From Ehretia macrophylla (lineage: Eukaryota; Streptophyta; Magnoliopsida; Boraginales; Ehretiaceae), in assembly GCA_037974665.1 (NCBI GenBank), contig CM075777.1:12981001-13045000 (forward strand): a DNA stretch of 64,000 nt, given 5' to 3'. The notes under the pieces are model-generated. The model saw only the letters and a list, made by a program, of their open reading frames with translations, made no database searches and was not told the DNA's origin. Position numbers and translations under genes: made by a program. Of the stretch, positions 36,172-48,030 are shown piece by piece. Position 1 is the stretch's first letter. Each line of letters begins with the position of its first letter.

Positions 36172-36899
36172 CATAGTATCAGAGCAGGTTCCAAAAAGTC
36201 TTGGGTTCAAAACTCACCGTCACTCATTTATAAAAATTGTCCAAGTGCAAGGTTCAAAACTAACTCCGTCTGAAGTTGCGAGGCGTGTTCTAAGAATGAA
36301 CAGTAATAATAACTATGTCTTTAACCGTTTAAACTTTTAAATGAGGTAGTCAATTAACAGAAGCACACAACTCCTAATATATAGTTTCAACAACCGTCAC
36401 AGTTGCAAACCTTCCCAACACCAGAAATATGAAAACCTAGTCTCTACAATAGTAGATGCCGTAAAACACAAGTTTTGTCCCTAAGATTTATCACAAAGTT
36501 TAATTTAGTTTAAACTAAACTATTTTGTTTTAATCCCATTAAATAGTATTGGTTGCATATACATCTTGACATTACCGATTTTAAATCCAAAAAAGAAAAT
36601 ATGTACTAGGTCATGTCGGGTGACATTCTATTATAATAATATAAAGAGATTTCAACTTCAATCACGTTTTGACTTTTACTGTAATTAAAATAATAAATAA
36701 ATACCGGAAGCATGTCTCAAGTCAAAACCCTTTAAACCTCAGGTTTTACCCTAAAACCCTAACAAGAACAAAAAGCTGCTGGAGCTGCATTTTCTAGATC
36801 CTTTTCTTCTCCTCTCCATAACGACAACCTCAATAAGCCTTCAAACACCACCTCACCGCTCTGTCTCTCTGTCCCTTTCTGCAACAACTTCAACAACAG
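36172..36899 (+). promoter_or_regulatory. Promoter and leader of HSP60 copy C
   Basis: From about 36440 to the ATG the sequence matches the upstream regions of B and D: an AAACACAAGTTTT..TTAATTTAGTTTAAACTAAA block, then AAATAAATACCGGAAGC, and a telo-box AAACCCTAA at 36754-36762, then a CT-rich leader. AAATAAATA at about 36690-36700 could serve as the TATA element. 36172-36440 shows only repeat-like sequence. Confidence 0.55.
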
Positions 36900-39800
36900 A
36901 TGTATGCTTTTACCGCTAACCTTGCCTCCAAAGTGAGGTACACACACGCACACCCACGAACCCAACTTATTTTCACTCTTTTATTCAGTATTTTAAAATC
37001 ATTTCTGGGTTTTTCTCCAAATTTCATTTAATTTAATCATATTAATGAGAAACCTATATTTGTTTACTTCACAGGATCGTCAAAAACAGCACCGCACGGG
37101 TATTTTACACTATAATGTTGATCAATATTTGATTTTTACCCAATTCTTTTTACTGTATTTGGAGAAGATTTGTTTGATTCTTATTGTATTGTGTGTGTGA
37201 AATATTGTTGCAGGTTGATAGTAGATTGGCATGGAGCAGAAATTCTACAGCAATAAATCGCTTTGGATTTGAGTACGAAATAAAAACAGATATTATAAGT
37301 TTTGGAGACGAGGCTCGGGCTTCAATGCTTAATGGTGTTGAAGAGCTTTCTGATGCTGTCAGAGTCACTATGGGTCCAAAGGTAATCACTTTTTGCAGAA
37401 TTATTAACCTCTTTTTAATTGTTTGATTTTGGTCAAAGACTTGATTTTTAACACGGCATTCTTGATGGAATTGATCAAGAAGCACACTTTATATGGCATG
37501 TTTATTATGCTTTTTGTCCTTTAAAATAGAACTGTGTTTCGTTTCTGGGTTTATGGATTGGATTCCGCTGGCGTCACGGTATTATCAAAAGGAAGGAGTG
37601 ACACTTTGATCATACATGTACTTCTAATTTTTGCATGGGGTTTTTGGATTATCAACATAGTGTTCGATTTTAGTGTAGATCTCTCACTGATCAGGATGTA
37701 TGTTGTTGTGTATTCATGCCCTCTTGTTCTCTTAATTTGACGTTTGTGTAGTAGATTTATCAACGTGAAAAACTCTTTAGCTAGTTCAGATTGGTTTCGG
37801 TTTTTAGTGGGATCCATATGTGAGGGTTCTACTAACATTACGAGAGATTAATAAATCAATCTAGACTAATCCGAAAATTTTCCATCGATATGGCTGATGT
37901 TGAACGATGTGATTGATGTAGGGGCGAGATGTTGTAATTCAACAAAGTCGTGGTGTCCCTAAAGTGACAAAAGATGGTGTAACAGTTGCAAATAGTATTG
38001 AATTTAAGGACAAAGTGAAGAACGTTGTTGCAAGCCTCGTAAAGAAGTTCGTTAATGCCACATATGATGTTGCTGGTGATGGTAAGTGTCGATTATATTG
38101 TGTTGCTGTTACTTCATAAAATTGAAGAATTAATAAAGTAAAATGTAATGCATGTTATTGCTTTGTCTTCCTTTGAAATTGACAAAAATAACTTAAAATT
38201 TTGCAATTTTTTGCCAGGTACCACTTATGCTACAGTTCTCACCCATGCGATATTCACCCAAGGTTGCAAGTCGGTTGCGGCTGGAGTGGATGTCATGGAT
38301 CTTAGACATGGTATCACCATGGCAGTTGATGCTATTGTAAAATACTTGAAGGATAGGGCACGCATGATTAGCTCACATGAAGAAATAACTCAGGTGTTCA
38401 ATCTCAATGGATGTTGTTCTATAAAATAAAAGTGTTCCACTATATTGAAAATAATAAATAATATAATAAATCATTGTTTAACAGGTTAAAGTTTTTTCTG
38501 AATTCAAAACTCACCACTATTCATTAAAAAACATTAAAACTGTTCAAGTTCAAAATTCAAAGACTAACTTCACATGCACTTGCAAGGGCGTGTTGAAAAT
38601 AATAAATAATAAAATAAATCTCTTTTTAACAGTTTAAACTTTTAGATGAAGTAGCCACTTAACATAGTAATAGAAAGGGCAAATTGGACAAATAGTCTCC
38701 ATTGTTTTAGAAGTAATGCAGTTAGTCCCTATTATTTGTAAAAGTCTCACTGATAATCCCATTGTTTCAAAAGTCACTCAGTTAGTCCTTATTATTTGCA
38801 AAAGTCTCTCCATTTGTCCCCAATGTTTGCAAATGTTGGGGACTAATCGAAAGACTTTTACAAACAATGAGGACTAATGAAGAGACTTTTGCAAACAATA
38901 AGGACTAATTGAGTGACTTGTGAAACAATGGGGACTATTGGTGAAATTTTTACAAATAATGGGGACTAACTACGCGACTTTTAAAATAATTGAGATTATT
39001 TGTCAAAAATTTGTAAACAATAGAGACTATTTGTGATAGTTGCCCTAATAGAAAATCTAAAACTAGACCTCCAAGAAGAAATCACAAACGATAAATGCGA
39101 AAGTTATTAATTTTCGACTAAGGAGAAAATGGCTGTATTATAGTGTGCTTTTTTCTTAGGGGTGCTAAAGTTATGATACTTGTATAGGTTGCTACAATCT
39201 CGGCAAATGGTGATAGGGAAATTGGTGAGCTGATTGCAAAAGCCATGGAAAAAGTTGGCAGAAAAGGTGTCATCTCAATTAAAGTGAGTAACATACACCT
39301 CTTTTGGCTTGGTTGAGCATTGTCTTTGTTGCAAAGTTATTTTGGTAAACTTGAATGGCAAGAAATTATTCTATATCCTGCATTATGCAATGCTTTAGAA
39401 AATTGTTTTGCTCTACTATTTTTGTATAATTTCCCCCTTACTACTTAGTTTCAGGTCTTGTAGACCATATGTGTTTCTGTTGCAGGTTTTTTCATGGTCT
39501 TGTATTTTCATTTTTCCATATCTAATCAACCTACTTCTCAATATTTTGTACGTAATTCGGCAATAATTGATCATTTCGTCCAAGAAGATGAGTTCCTCTG
39601 ATTCTATGAATTTTTCTAGAATACTATTTTCTTGAATATCATTTAAAAAAAAATTGAAATATTGCCCAGTATTTCACCAATTAGTAATCCATGATTCCAG
39701 ACTTTTATTAAATGAGAGAGAAATGCACCAGGGCAAAAGTACTATATATATAGATGCAAGATAGAAAAAAGGGAATGAATACTTTCTTTTTTGCCTTTTT

Positions 39801-42800
39801 TTCATCTATCTATGAATTGTTAGTCAACCCACCTCATTCATCGACTCCATGCGATCTAATATTTCTGGTAGGTAGTACCTATTCTTTTCATTTCAAATTC
39901 TGAATGAAAATGTCTAAGGTTGTTTTTTGAGCCTTTTAGATGTCATTTTGTTAGGTGTTCCTAAGAATTTGGATATCTAAATTCTTTGGAGACCATTTGG
40001 ATACGAATTTGGTGATGGACTAAAATGTCGTCACCAAAGGAAATGAATTGGCAACTATGGGGCAAATTGGTGATGACAATTTTGGAGACGGACGATTTTC
40101 GTCCCTTTGCCGTCGCCTAGACTTTTTAGCGACAGAAAGTTGACGAAAATTGGCCGTCACAACAGTTTTTTTTTTGTAGTGGATCGAATCGGTATAAAAC
40201 TATTATGCAATATATGTTTCCGCAAGATTTTATGGGTTCTGATTTCTACCTCTGAGGCCTATCATCACTGTGTTATTATTCCCTAATTTATTAAGAATAA
40301 TTTCTTTTATCATATTATGAGATGCATAGCTTTATTAATTGTTGATTTTTCACCTCTAGCTGTTGCTGCGGGTCCTCACTCATGTATCATAATTGTAGGG
40401 CGGAAAGAAATTGTATAACGAGTTGGAAGTTCATGAAAGTATGATGCTAGACAAAGGTTACATTTCCCCACATTTCATCACAAACCCGAAAACCGAGAAA
40501 TGTGTAAGCCAACTTGTTTTGTGCTAGCAGCTTTGGTAACACATGCAATATGATAGCATGTTTCTAGTGCTTGTTATTAACAGCTTAACTTAATTATGCA
40601 GGAGTTGGATAATCCTATTATCTTAATACATGAAAACGCAATTAACAGTGTTAATGCTATTGTTAAAGTGTTGGAGTTGGCTTTAAAGGTAACTTTGAAT
40701 TTTTTTTTTTGTTTCAAAAAATTAAAAAAAGAAAAAGTTCATTCCTTTCATTGGAGGAAATGGGTAGAATTAAGTTTGCCATGTCATATAGCGAACTTTA
40801 CTCTATTCTTCCGTATCTTTCCAGAGACAAAGATCCCTATTGATTGTTGCTGAAGATGTGGAAAGTGAAGCACTTAAAACTCTTATTATTCTGAGCAAGC
40901 TTCATGATGGTATCAAGGTATTCTTGCTATATCATTAAAGAATAGAGTTTTTTTTTTCTTTTTTAGTTTTTTTAGAAATAAAATCTTATTATTCTGAGCA
41001 CTTAAAACTCTTATTTTCATCGTATGAATACACTCCCTAACCTCTCTCACACTATGAGTGCACTCTTAATCTTAAGTTCCTGACTCTGCCACTGTATACA
41101 AGTTACTGATTCATGCAGGTTTGTGCCATAGAAACAACTTGGTTTGGTGGTCTAGGGAATGTTCTTCTCCATGATCTTGCTGCTTTAACAGGAGGCCAAG
41201 TTAGTCCGTTTGCTCAGTTAATTTTATCCTATAGAGTCTGATGAGAGAAGGATATATATATTTTTTTTTGGTTTACAAGAGAAGGAGATTACTTACGTCC
41301 TAAATGCAGGTAATAATTGGAGACGGAATAAATATTGATGATGTGGAATTCGATATGTTGGGTTCATGCAAAAAGGTATTATATGTTATTGTTGTATATC
41401 TTTATTATCCACCATGTTCCAAATATGTTGATGAAAAGGTAAAATTCAGAGGTTTATCTATATATAGCATCTTCTTTTCTAGTTTTGGATTTTTATTTTC
41501 TGGACATCAATGGTAGGACGTTCAATTTTCTCTAGAGTATTGGTATTATTAACAAGTGTTCTTGTCTTATAGGTGATAATCTCTAGACGCGATACGGTTA
41601 TTCATGATGGTGCTGGTGACAAGAAGAAAATCGAGGAAAGATGTGAAGAGGTTTGTACTTTGTACTACTAGTTTTACTATATGCATATTTTCTTGAATTT
41701 AAATAATTCTCTGATTCTCATGGACGATGTATTTTTCAGATCTTAACTTGCTTTCCATTGTGTGCCAACTATATTTAACAGATTAGATCAGAAATTGGAC
41801 GAATTGAACAAACTGAAAGAGAGATCCGTTCTAATTTTGATCACAAGAGGTTGCAAAAGAGGCTGGAAATTCTTTCTAGTGTGGCTGTACTGAAGGTTGT
41901 GTATTTCATGACTGAAGAAGAAACAAAAAAATATTATCTTTGTTCCCATTCCTTGAGAGAAGTTTTTACGGGATCCCTATCTACCAAAATTTCTACTTCT
42001 AGTTCCGGTGAACGAATAATCATATGAGGCCAGCCTTTATCTTCCGCATTAGCAATTTCTTGCTTCTTCTTGTAGATCGGAGGAGCTAATAAAGCTGAAG
42101 TTGATGAGAGGAAAGGCAGAGTTACAAATGTCCTAAATGCTACCAAGGCAGCTGTAAAAGAAGGAATTCTTCCCGGTAAGTAATATATTCAATCATGTTT
42201 CATCCCACATGGCCTTGCAAATCCTAATTATGTAATTTAATTGCTAACAAAATACTTTTTATAATATTTACAGGAGGTGGTGTTGCTCTCCTATATGCAT
42301 CAAAAGAATTAGATAAGCTGCAACCTGCCAACTTGGATCAAAAGATTGGTGTTCAGATTATTCAAAATGCTTTGAAGGTCTATTTGCAACTGTAGTTTTT
42401 TCACAGATTTATAATCATCAACTTTCTACTTTGTGGGCATTAGTGATAACATATATATAATACCATTTTCTACATAACTGCTGTCAAAATATATAACTCA
42501 TCTCACATAGAAAAAACAGTAATTTCAAAACCACCTTATAAGATCATTGGCTATTTTATATGACATCAATTGATTTTAGGACGGAACCCAATGATTTTTA
42601 ACATGGTATCAGATGAATAAAATCTCATGAACCCATCTCAAAATTAGGTGTTCCACACATTTTCAATCTTTCACATGTGTTCAACCTTTCATATGCGTTC
42701 ATCTACCATATGTGTTCAATCTTTCACTTGGTACCAAGTGGAGTAGCCTAGGATCTTATAAAGTAATCTAGAAATTTTTTATTCTCCAATGTGGGACAAA

Positions 42801-43337
42801 TGTATATTGTAATACTTGCAAGCTTGACACCAGGATTTGATTTCAATTTTAATCATATTCTTGTACTTTAATAAACTAAATCACACCGCAATCTTTTTCT
42901 AATTTGCAGGCACCAGTGCATACTATTTCCACTAACGCCGGAGCAAAAGGTGCAATTGTTGTAGGCAAGCTGTTGGATCAGGATAACCCTGATCTTGGAT
43001 ATGACGCTGTAAAAGGTTTTTGTGTCATCTAATTTCAATTGTATGTTTCAACAAGTGACGAGAGATGTTCGTCTTTATACTAACATTTGAGTGTTTGTTT
43101 ATCTTACACAGATGAATATGTAGATATGGTGAAAGCAGGAATTGTCGACCCACTAAAAGTAATAAGAACTGCTTTAGTTGATGCTGCCAGGTGAGTTGTG
43201 AAGCAAAACATTTAATTGGGGCTTAGCCTTCTGAAATTTAGTAGGTTTGTTTATGATCAGAGATCTCTAAAGTGAGAATAAATGGTTTATGCAGTGTATC
43301 TTCTTTGTTGATGACAATAGAAGGCGTTGTAGTCTAA
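36900..43337 (+). CDS. HSP60 copy C: divergent mitochondrial-type chaperonin, 18 exons
   Basis: Exons 36900-36937, 37075-37099, 37214-37381, 37922-38081, 38218-38393, 39188-39283, 40399-40503, 40602-40688, 40825-40917, 41119-41199, 41310-41375, 41573-41650, 41782-41895, 42076-42175, 42274-42377, 42910-43015, 43112-43190, 43295-43337; all GT-AG, 1719 nt, 572 codons, close to the usual HSP60 length. The basic N-terminus ([12 protein letters not shown]) fits a matrix-targeting presequence. Kept: [22 protein letters not shown] (D87), LPGGGVAL, VDPLKV (D495). Changed relative to GroEL: D398 to Asn (RVTNVLNAT), G192 to Ser (HESM), G374/G375 to one Ser (LSSVAV) and APGFG to TTWFG. Twelve extra codons lie in exon 3. 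TAA 43335-43337 removes the tail. The open frame argues it is or recently was expressed; ATP-driven folding activity is doubtful. Confidence 0.88.
38677..39045. mobile_element. Mutator-like MITE in intron 5 of copy C
   Basis: Foldback of AATAGTCTCCATTGTTT-type units with termini GGGCAAATTGGACAAATAGTC and its inverse (TTTGTGATAGTTGCCC). A perfect 9-bp target duplication TAATAGAAA flanks it (38668-38676, 39046-39054). Non-coding. Confidence 0.9.
39975..40181. mobile_element. 207-bp insertion in intron 6 of copy C (CACTA-type MITE)
   Basis: Absent from the same intron of copy A, where GAT at 220-222 is the empty site. It is flanked by GAT (39972-39974, 40182-40184). The right end TTTTTGTAGTG is a CACTA terminus and the interior has GTCGTCACC/GCCGTCGCC motifs, but the left terminus is not CACTACAAA, so it is truncated or diverged. 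Confidence 0.7.
42480..42815. mobile_element. About 335-bp insertion in intron 15 of copy C
   Basis: Interrupts sequence that is continuous in copy A between CATTTTCTACAT and TTGCAAGCTTGA. Its ends are partly inverted (AACTCATCTCACATAG, and inverted GTCCCACATTGGAGAA), and the middle has TTTAACATGGTATCAGA, a primer-site-like string. Resembles the foldback at 35728-36171; class uncertain. Confidence 0.55.
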
Positions 43338-45372
43338 CATCCCAAGGATGAGAAGGAAACTCTAGCAATGCCAAACGGCTTGGATGACATGGATGATGTA
43401 TCGTCTCCACTAGTAGATTTATATAAGGGCCAGTGAGAGTTTTAGCCATCATTACAAGTTTTTTTTAGCAATTTATGGAATTTTGGATTGAGAAATTCAT
43501 TACCTTGATAATCGGGACTCAATGTTGATTTTGCAGCTACAGGTTTTAGACTGTCCATCTAGTTAGTTTAGATATCATTACTGGAAGCCCCTACGGTTGT
43601 TCAACTGCGTACCTTCACTGACATATAGCACACTAAATTAGAATTAGGGTTGTCGCTGATCTTCAATGATTTATAAATACTTGGTCATGTATGGCGATGA
43701 AATTATTACTGATTATTTATGACCAAACTTGGCTTTGGTACTTCATAATTTTTGGTCGAAGGATACAATCTATTCAGATTAATTTAATCTATGCAGGACA
43801 ACATAATTGTGATAAAAGTCGTACTGTCCAATCATTACTGTAATCAAGTAAAGTATTCTAACTAAACAGAGGTTAAGAGATGTGAACTGCAAGCTTCTCC
43901 TCTCCCCTCTCTCTACCAACTCAAAAATCCACTTTCTTCAATCTTCATTCCCAGATCCTAAACTAAACATCAAAATCCACCATAACTAAACACCCTTTAC
44001 ATTCAACAGCTACTCCACCCCTTATATGCGCATCATCTTCTTTCGGCCCAAACTTGCATTTTTTCACCATCACTTAACTCTCCCAACACCACCCACAACA
44101 ATAATCCCACTGACTACATTTAACATTGCTTAAAATTTACAACCCAAAATCCTCTTAATCTCACCTGCTGCTACTGATCTGCAATTACTTTGTTCAATAT
44201 CATCCTTGTCCTTAAATTAGCTCCTAAGACCAACAATGGAAGAAAACCCCACAAACAACCCCCCACCGCTGTTTCTTTTTCTTGTTCCAGATGAAGACAA
44301 CACAAATCTGGACACAACAAAGCCATCGCTAGTTGGTAAAGTCATCGCAGAAATAGTTGGTAAAGTCATCGCAGAAACAGACTCAATTTTTGCCATTGCC
44401 TCACTATCCCTGTAATAATTCAAGGTTAAGAGGAAAGTCCATCCCAAAAAACTAGTCTATTAGAAGGGATAACTACTCACTTAAAAACCACTCCTTATGA
44501 GGGTGAAATCCCGATATGGGATCATTACAATCCCCTTCAGCACCACCCTAAACTGTACCTGGCAGCAAATTGTCTGCTTGAGTCCTTGTCTTGTAGTAGC
44601 TCTAAAGTTACTAATTGCAAAATTTCTTGCCACAACACTTAAGTCTCTCCATATATATATATATAAAAAAAAAAAAAAACAATCGAGCAATCAAAAATGC
44701 TGAAGTTACTATGTGTTTTTATCAAACCATCATCCATTATGTACTTTGATCACAAGATTATATTTCCATCACCATTTATTAATGTAAATTTCCATTTACT
44801 TTCTTAGCACTTCCACAGTGGAATCTTGGACACGAAAAGCCATTGAGCTAAAGCATTTTGCAGCAGGGGCTGATCTTAAGAAGCTGAAGGTAAGACAACA
44901 TACCAATCCTTATGGCTTCAAATGAAATAATTCTTAAGAAGAATTCAAAAGCAACTAAAAGTCTCTCTAGTGTTTACAGGTTGAAAGTCGCCATTCTGTT
45001 TTAGTTTATACCTGGATGCCAATCTACAACGCGTCTCTATTTTTTTCTCTCCTTTTTTTTTTTTTTTGCTGGTTACAATGCTTAAGCCGTGTAATTCCAC
45101 CCAACTCTTGAGTTCACGCGTCTCTATTTATATGCTAATGTACCTAGACTCATTTCCAGAGTCCTAATGACAACTGTTGGCATATCAAACATCAAAGTAA
45201 AAATTGATCTCTCTGTATGGGATTATTTGACATTTTACGACAAATTTCACAATCAAATTCATTGCATTACACTAGAGATTTGGAGTATAATTCCGGTCAT
45301 TATCCAATATGTGATCAAGTACTATACCCAGGCTGTTAAGGCTGAACAAAAGCAGGGAAACAAGAAGAGAAG
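43338..45372. other. Intergenic between HSP60 C and the F-box gene
   Basis: 43338-43440 is the former tail-coding part of exon 18 plus 3' UTR. 43440-43860 is the 3' flank shared with A and D. 44334-44387 has a 24-bp unit (GTTGGTAAAGTCATCGCAGA) in tandem. 44520-44640 is a dispersed repeat also seen at 25720-25820. 44808-44889 is exon-like. No complete gene is supported. Confidence 0.55.
44808..44889 (+). pseudogene. Exon-like fragment of unknown gene
   Basis: Flanked by a TTTCTTAG acceptor and a GTAAGA donor. It is open in one frame, giving TSTVESWTRKAIELKH and FAAGADLKKLK. I do not recognise the family and see no neighbouring exons. It may be a relic of a decayed or captured gene. Confidence 0.3.
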
Positions 45373-46689
45373 TTAGTATTCTGATAGCAAATTGATCAAC
45401 TGCGCATCTTCCCCCATCACAGTCTTGAGCGAGACGAAGCTAGGAACATATAGAATAGCTTCAGAATGGTTATCTTCCATAGCAGGAACCTTAACTTGAG
45501 TTGATTTCTTTTCTTTTGGATCGTAAGAGAACATCTTACCAGAACGCGATACCATCAAGATCTCCCCATCTCTCCAGATTGTGATTGGAAGAAGCCTACT
45601 AATACTAAAATTTGGCAAAACCCAACCCGCTAATATCCGATCTCTAGTCCAAGACTCACCAACACCGTAATCTTTCATCCACCATATCTCAAGATCATCC
45701 CATTTGCTGTCAAATATACATAGACAATTCCTTAGCACTCCTAATTCCATCATAAAGATTCCGCACAAGTCATGTGGCGATGGTACTGCCCGGACTTTTT
45801 CTTCCTGTATATCAAATGAAAACAAATGAACACCCCCTTTATAATCAGTTTCTTCTATCCAATGAAGAGCTCCATTAAGAGTAACACCGCAAATCCTTCT
45901 ATGTTTAGGAAATGGTGCATCACCCACATCTCTCCAAGAATCATCAACTCCAATTGTGTAAACCTCGGCCTCTGATTTTAATGGCTGGCGAATATACTTC
46001 TTCCTTGCAATTCTTAGAATCTTAAACTTGCCAATGGCTGGACTATAACCAAATCCATAGGCAAAACTGCGAACCCTCTTCGAACAAGGCTTCAAAACCT
46101 CGACGCACTCACTTAATGTCGGATTACTTATGTATAGACTGTGATCATAACTACCATAAGGATTACCGCCCAATAAACAAAGCAAGCCATTACACGAACC
46201 TATAACCACTAATTTCTCGTTTGGCCCTTTTGGGAGATTAAATTTGATTCCTAAATACATGGGCCAATGCGGGAAAGTAATGTAATCATTTCCGGGTTCA
46301 AGCTCAAACCAGTAAGAGAGCACATTATCAATTGAACGTAAAATACTAACAAATGGTGTTGTTGCTAGATATGTGTTAGCAAAATAGGGGTCTGAGATGA
46401 GTTTGTACCATCCTCTGCAAACACACTTGCAACGAAAGATCGACTTGATTGGGAGTCTTGAGAGTATGTTTACCAACACCAAAATGGGCAATTTGTCGAG
46501 TCTTGTTTTGCAATTGTGACACAGCAATTTGTGCTTCTTTGGGCCTCCATCTCTTTCGTGATGATTCTTGTGTTTGCGGATCAAGACATGTTTATATGAT
46601 CTTGAAAGAGTGATGGGAACATCGTGAAGCTGAGAATCTTCTCTCTGTGGACCACAGCCATCAATGCTGAATGCAATATTTGCCCACAA
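45373..46689 (-). CDS. F-box protein with F-box-associated (FBA) domain
   Basis: Single-exon frame of 438 codons, intact. The N-terminal 60 residues are basic and His/Lys-rich with a CHNC near residue 57. The F-box lies at about 64-107 (LDKLPILVLVNILSRLP, IKSIFRCKCVCRGWYKLISD), which in this family binds SKP1 in an SCF ubiquitin ligase. The rest is an FBA-type region of Kelch-like character (SCNGLLCL near 165, YISNPTLSE, FAYGFGYSP, YTIGVDDSWRDVG, GALHWI, LLPITIWRDGEILMVSRSG) that normally binds the substrate. Length and layout are standard for plant F-box/FBA proteins. The first Met is taken; a later Met is unlikely before the F-box. The target is unknown. It lies between the C and D chaperonin genes, reading away from D and toward C. 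Confidence 0.9.
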   Translation of the reverse strand: MWANIAFSIDGCGPQREDSQLHDVPITLSRSYKHVLIRKHKNHHERDGGPKKHKLLCHNCKTRLDKLPILVLVNILSRLPIKSIFRCKCVCRGWYKLISDPYFANTYLATTPFVSILRSIDNVLSYWFELEPGNDYITFPHWPMYLGIKFNLPKGPNEKLVVIGSCNGLLCLLGGNPYGSYDHSLYISNPTLSECVEVLKPCSKRVRSFAYGFGYSPAIGKFKILRIARKKYIRQPLKSEAEVYTIGVDDSWRDVGDAPFPKHRRICGVTLNGALHWIEETDYKGGVHLFSFDIQEEKVRAVPSPHDLCGIFMMELGVLRNCLCIFDSKWDDLEIWWMKDYGVGESWTRDRILAGWVLPNFSISRLLPITIWRDGEILMVSRSGKMFSYDPKEKKSTQVKVPAMEDNHSEAILYVPSFVSLKTVMGEDAQLINLLSEY

Positions 46690-47426
46690 ATGTGTGTATT
46701 GAGTATTGGTTGTGCGGTTTGAGGAGACATATAAGGTGAAAAAAGTGGCGGGAAACTGCTATTTTGTGGAGGGAAAATAAAAAAGGCCATACCAAGCGAC
46801 TCTTATCTTTTTGGTTTTTTTTTTTTTTTCTCTTTTAATAAAATCCACTTTTTATAAGCTATCTCCAAAACCTCCTTTTTTTTCCCTTGATAATAGCTAG
46901 TAAAATAGGTAACTCTCTATTTCATTTTTATTTTAATAATACTATTTAAATTCTTTTTCATTTTCACTCAAATATTACTTCATAGTATAGTTGGCACATT
47001 ATTTGAATTTTTTTTTACTTTTTTTTTTTAATAGTTAGATTCTATTTCATTTTAGTTTTTGCAATAATGATTTGACATTATGACCTTTACCATAATAATA
47101 TATTGTGTATAGATTAAATTAATGTGTATAGGTTGTATCCTTCGACCAAGAATTCTAAAGTACCAAAAGCGATCTTGGTCGTAAATAATCATAAATAATT
47201 TCATCACCATCCATGACGAAGTATTTTACCATCTTGTGATTATGAGGGAAACATGATAATGTTTAATCAATGACAAGACTAGAGATAACATCTACGAATT
47301 CCTCAACCTACGTAAATTTGATGTTAACCCTGATTCTTAGTGTACGTACAATATGATGTATGGAGATGACCAAGGTAGATCCAATTTTTTTTTTCTTAAT
47401 TGGGGTCATAATATGTGATTTGATAA

Positions 47427-47911
47427 GGGAAAATTTTACATTTAGTCCCTATTGTTTAAAAAATATCTCAATTTAGTTCTTATTGTTTAAAATGTCTCAA
47501 TTTAATCCTTATTGTTTCATTAAAAGTTTCAATTTCGTCCCTATTGTTGAAAATGTCTCAATTTAGTCCTTATTGTTTCTCAAAAAGTTTAAATTTCATC
47601 CATATTATTTTTAAAAAGTTTCAATTTTGTCCCTATAGTTTTCTTAAAGTTTCAAATTCGTCTCTATTATTCAAGGACTAAATTATAATTTTTTGAGAAA
47701 CAATAGAAACAAATTTGAAACTTTTTAAAAATAATATGGATGAAATTGAAACTTTTAAGAAACAATAAGGACAAAATTGATAAACTTTAAACAATAGGGA
47801 CGAATTTGAAATTTTTAGGAAAATAATAGGGACTAAATTGAGACATTTTAAATAATAGGGAATAAACTGAAACTTTTTGTAAACAATAGAGACTAAATGT
47901 GAGATTTTCCC
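47427..47911. mobile_element. Mutator-like MITE 3' of HSP60 D
   Basis: Foldback of AATTTAGTCCTTATTGTTT-type units. Termini GGGAAAATTTTACATTTAGTC and the inverse (AAATGTGAGATTTTCCC), with a perfect 9-bp duplication ATTTGATAA (47418-47426, 47912-47920). Confidence 0.92.
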
Positions 47912-48030
47912 ATTTGATAATCAACAACTAAAATTGTCATGATGTCAATACGATTGTGGATGTATGTAGAGAGTCTTTATATTTTGAAAGCCGTGTAATA
48001 CTTTTTTTCGATCAACACTTATATAAATTC

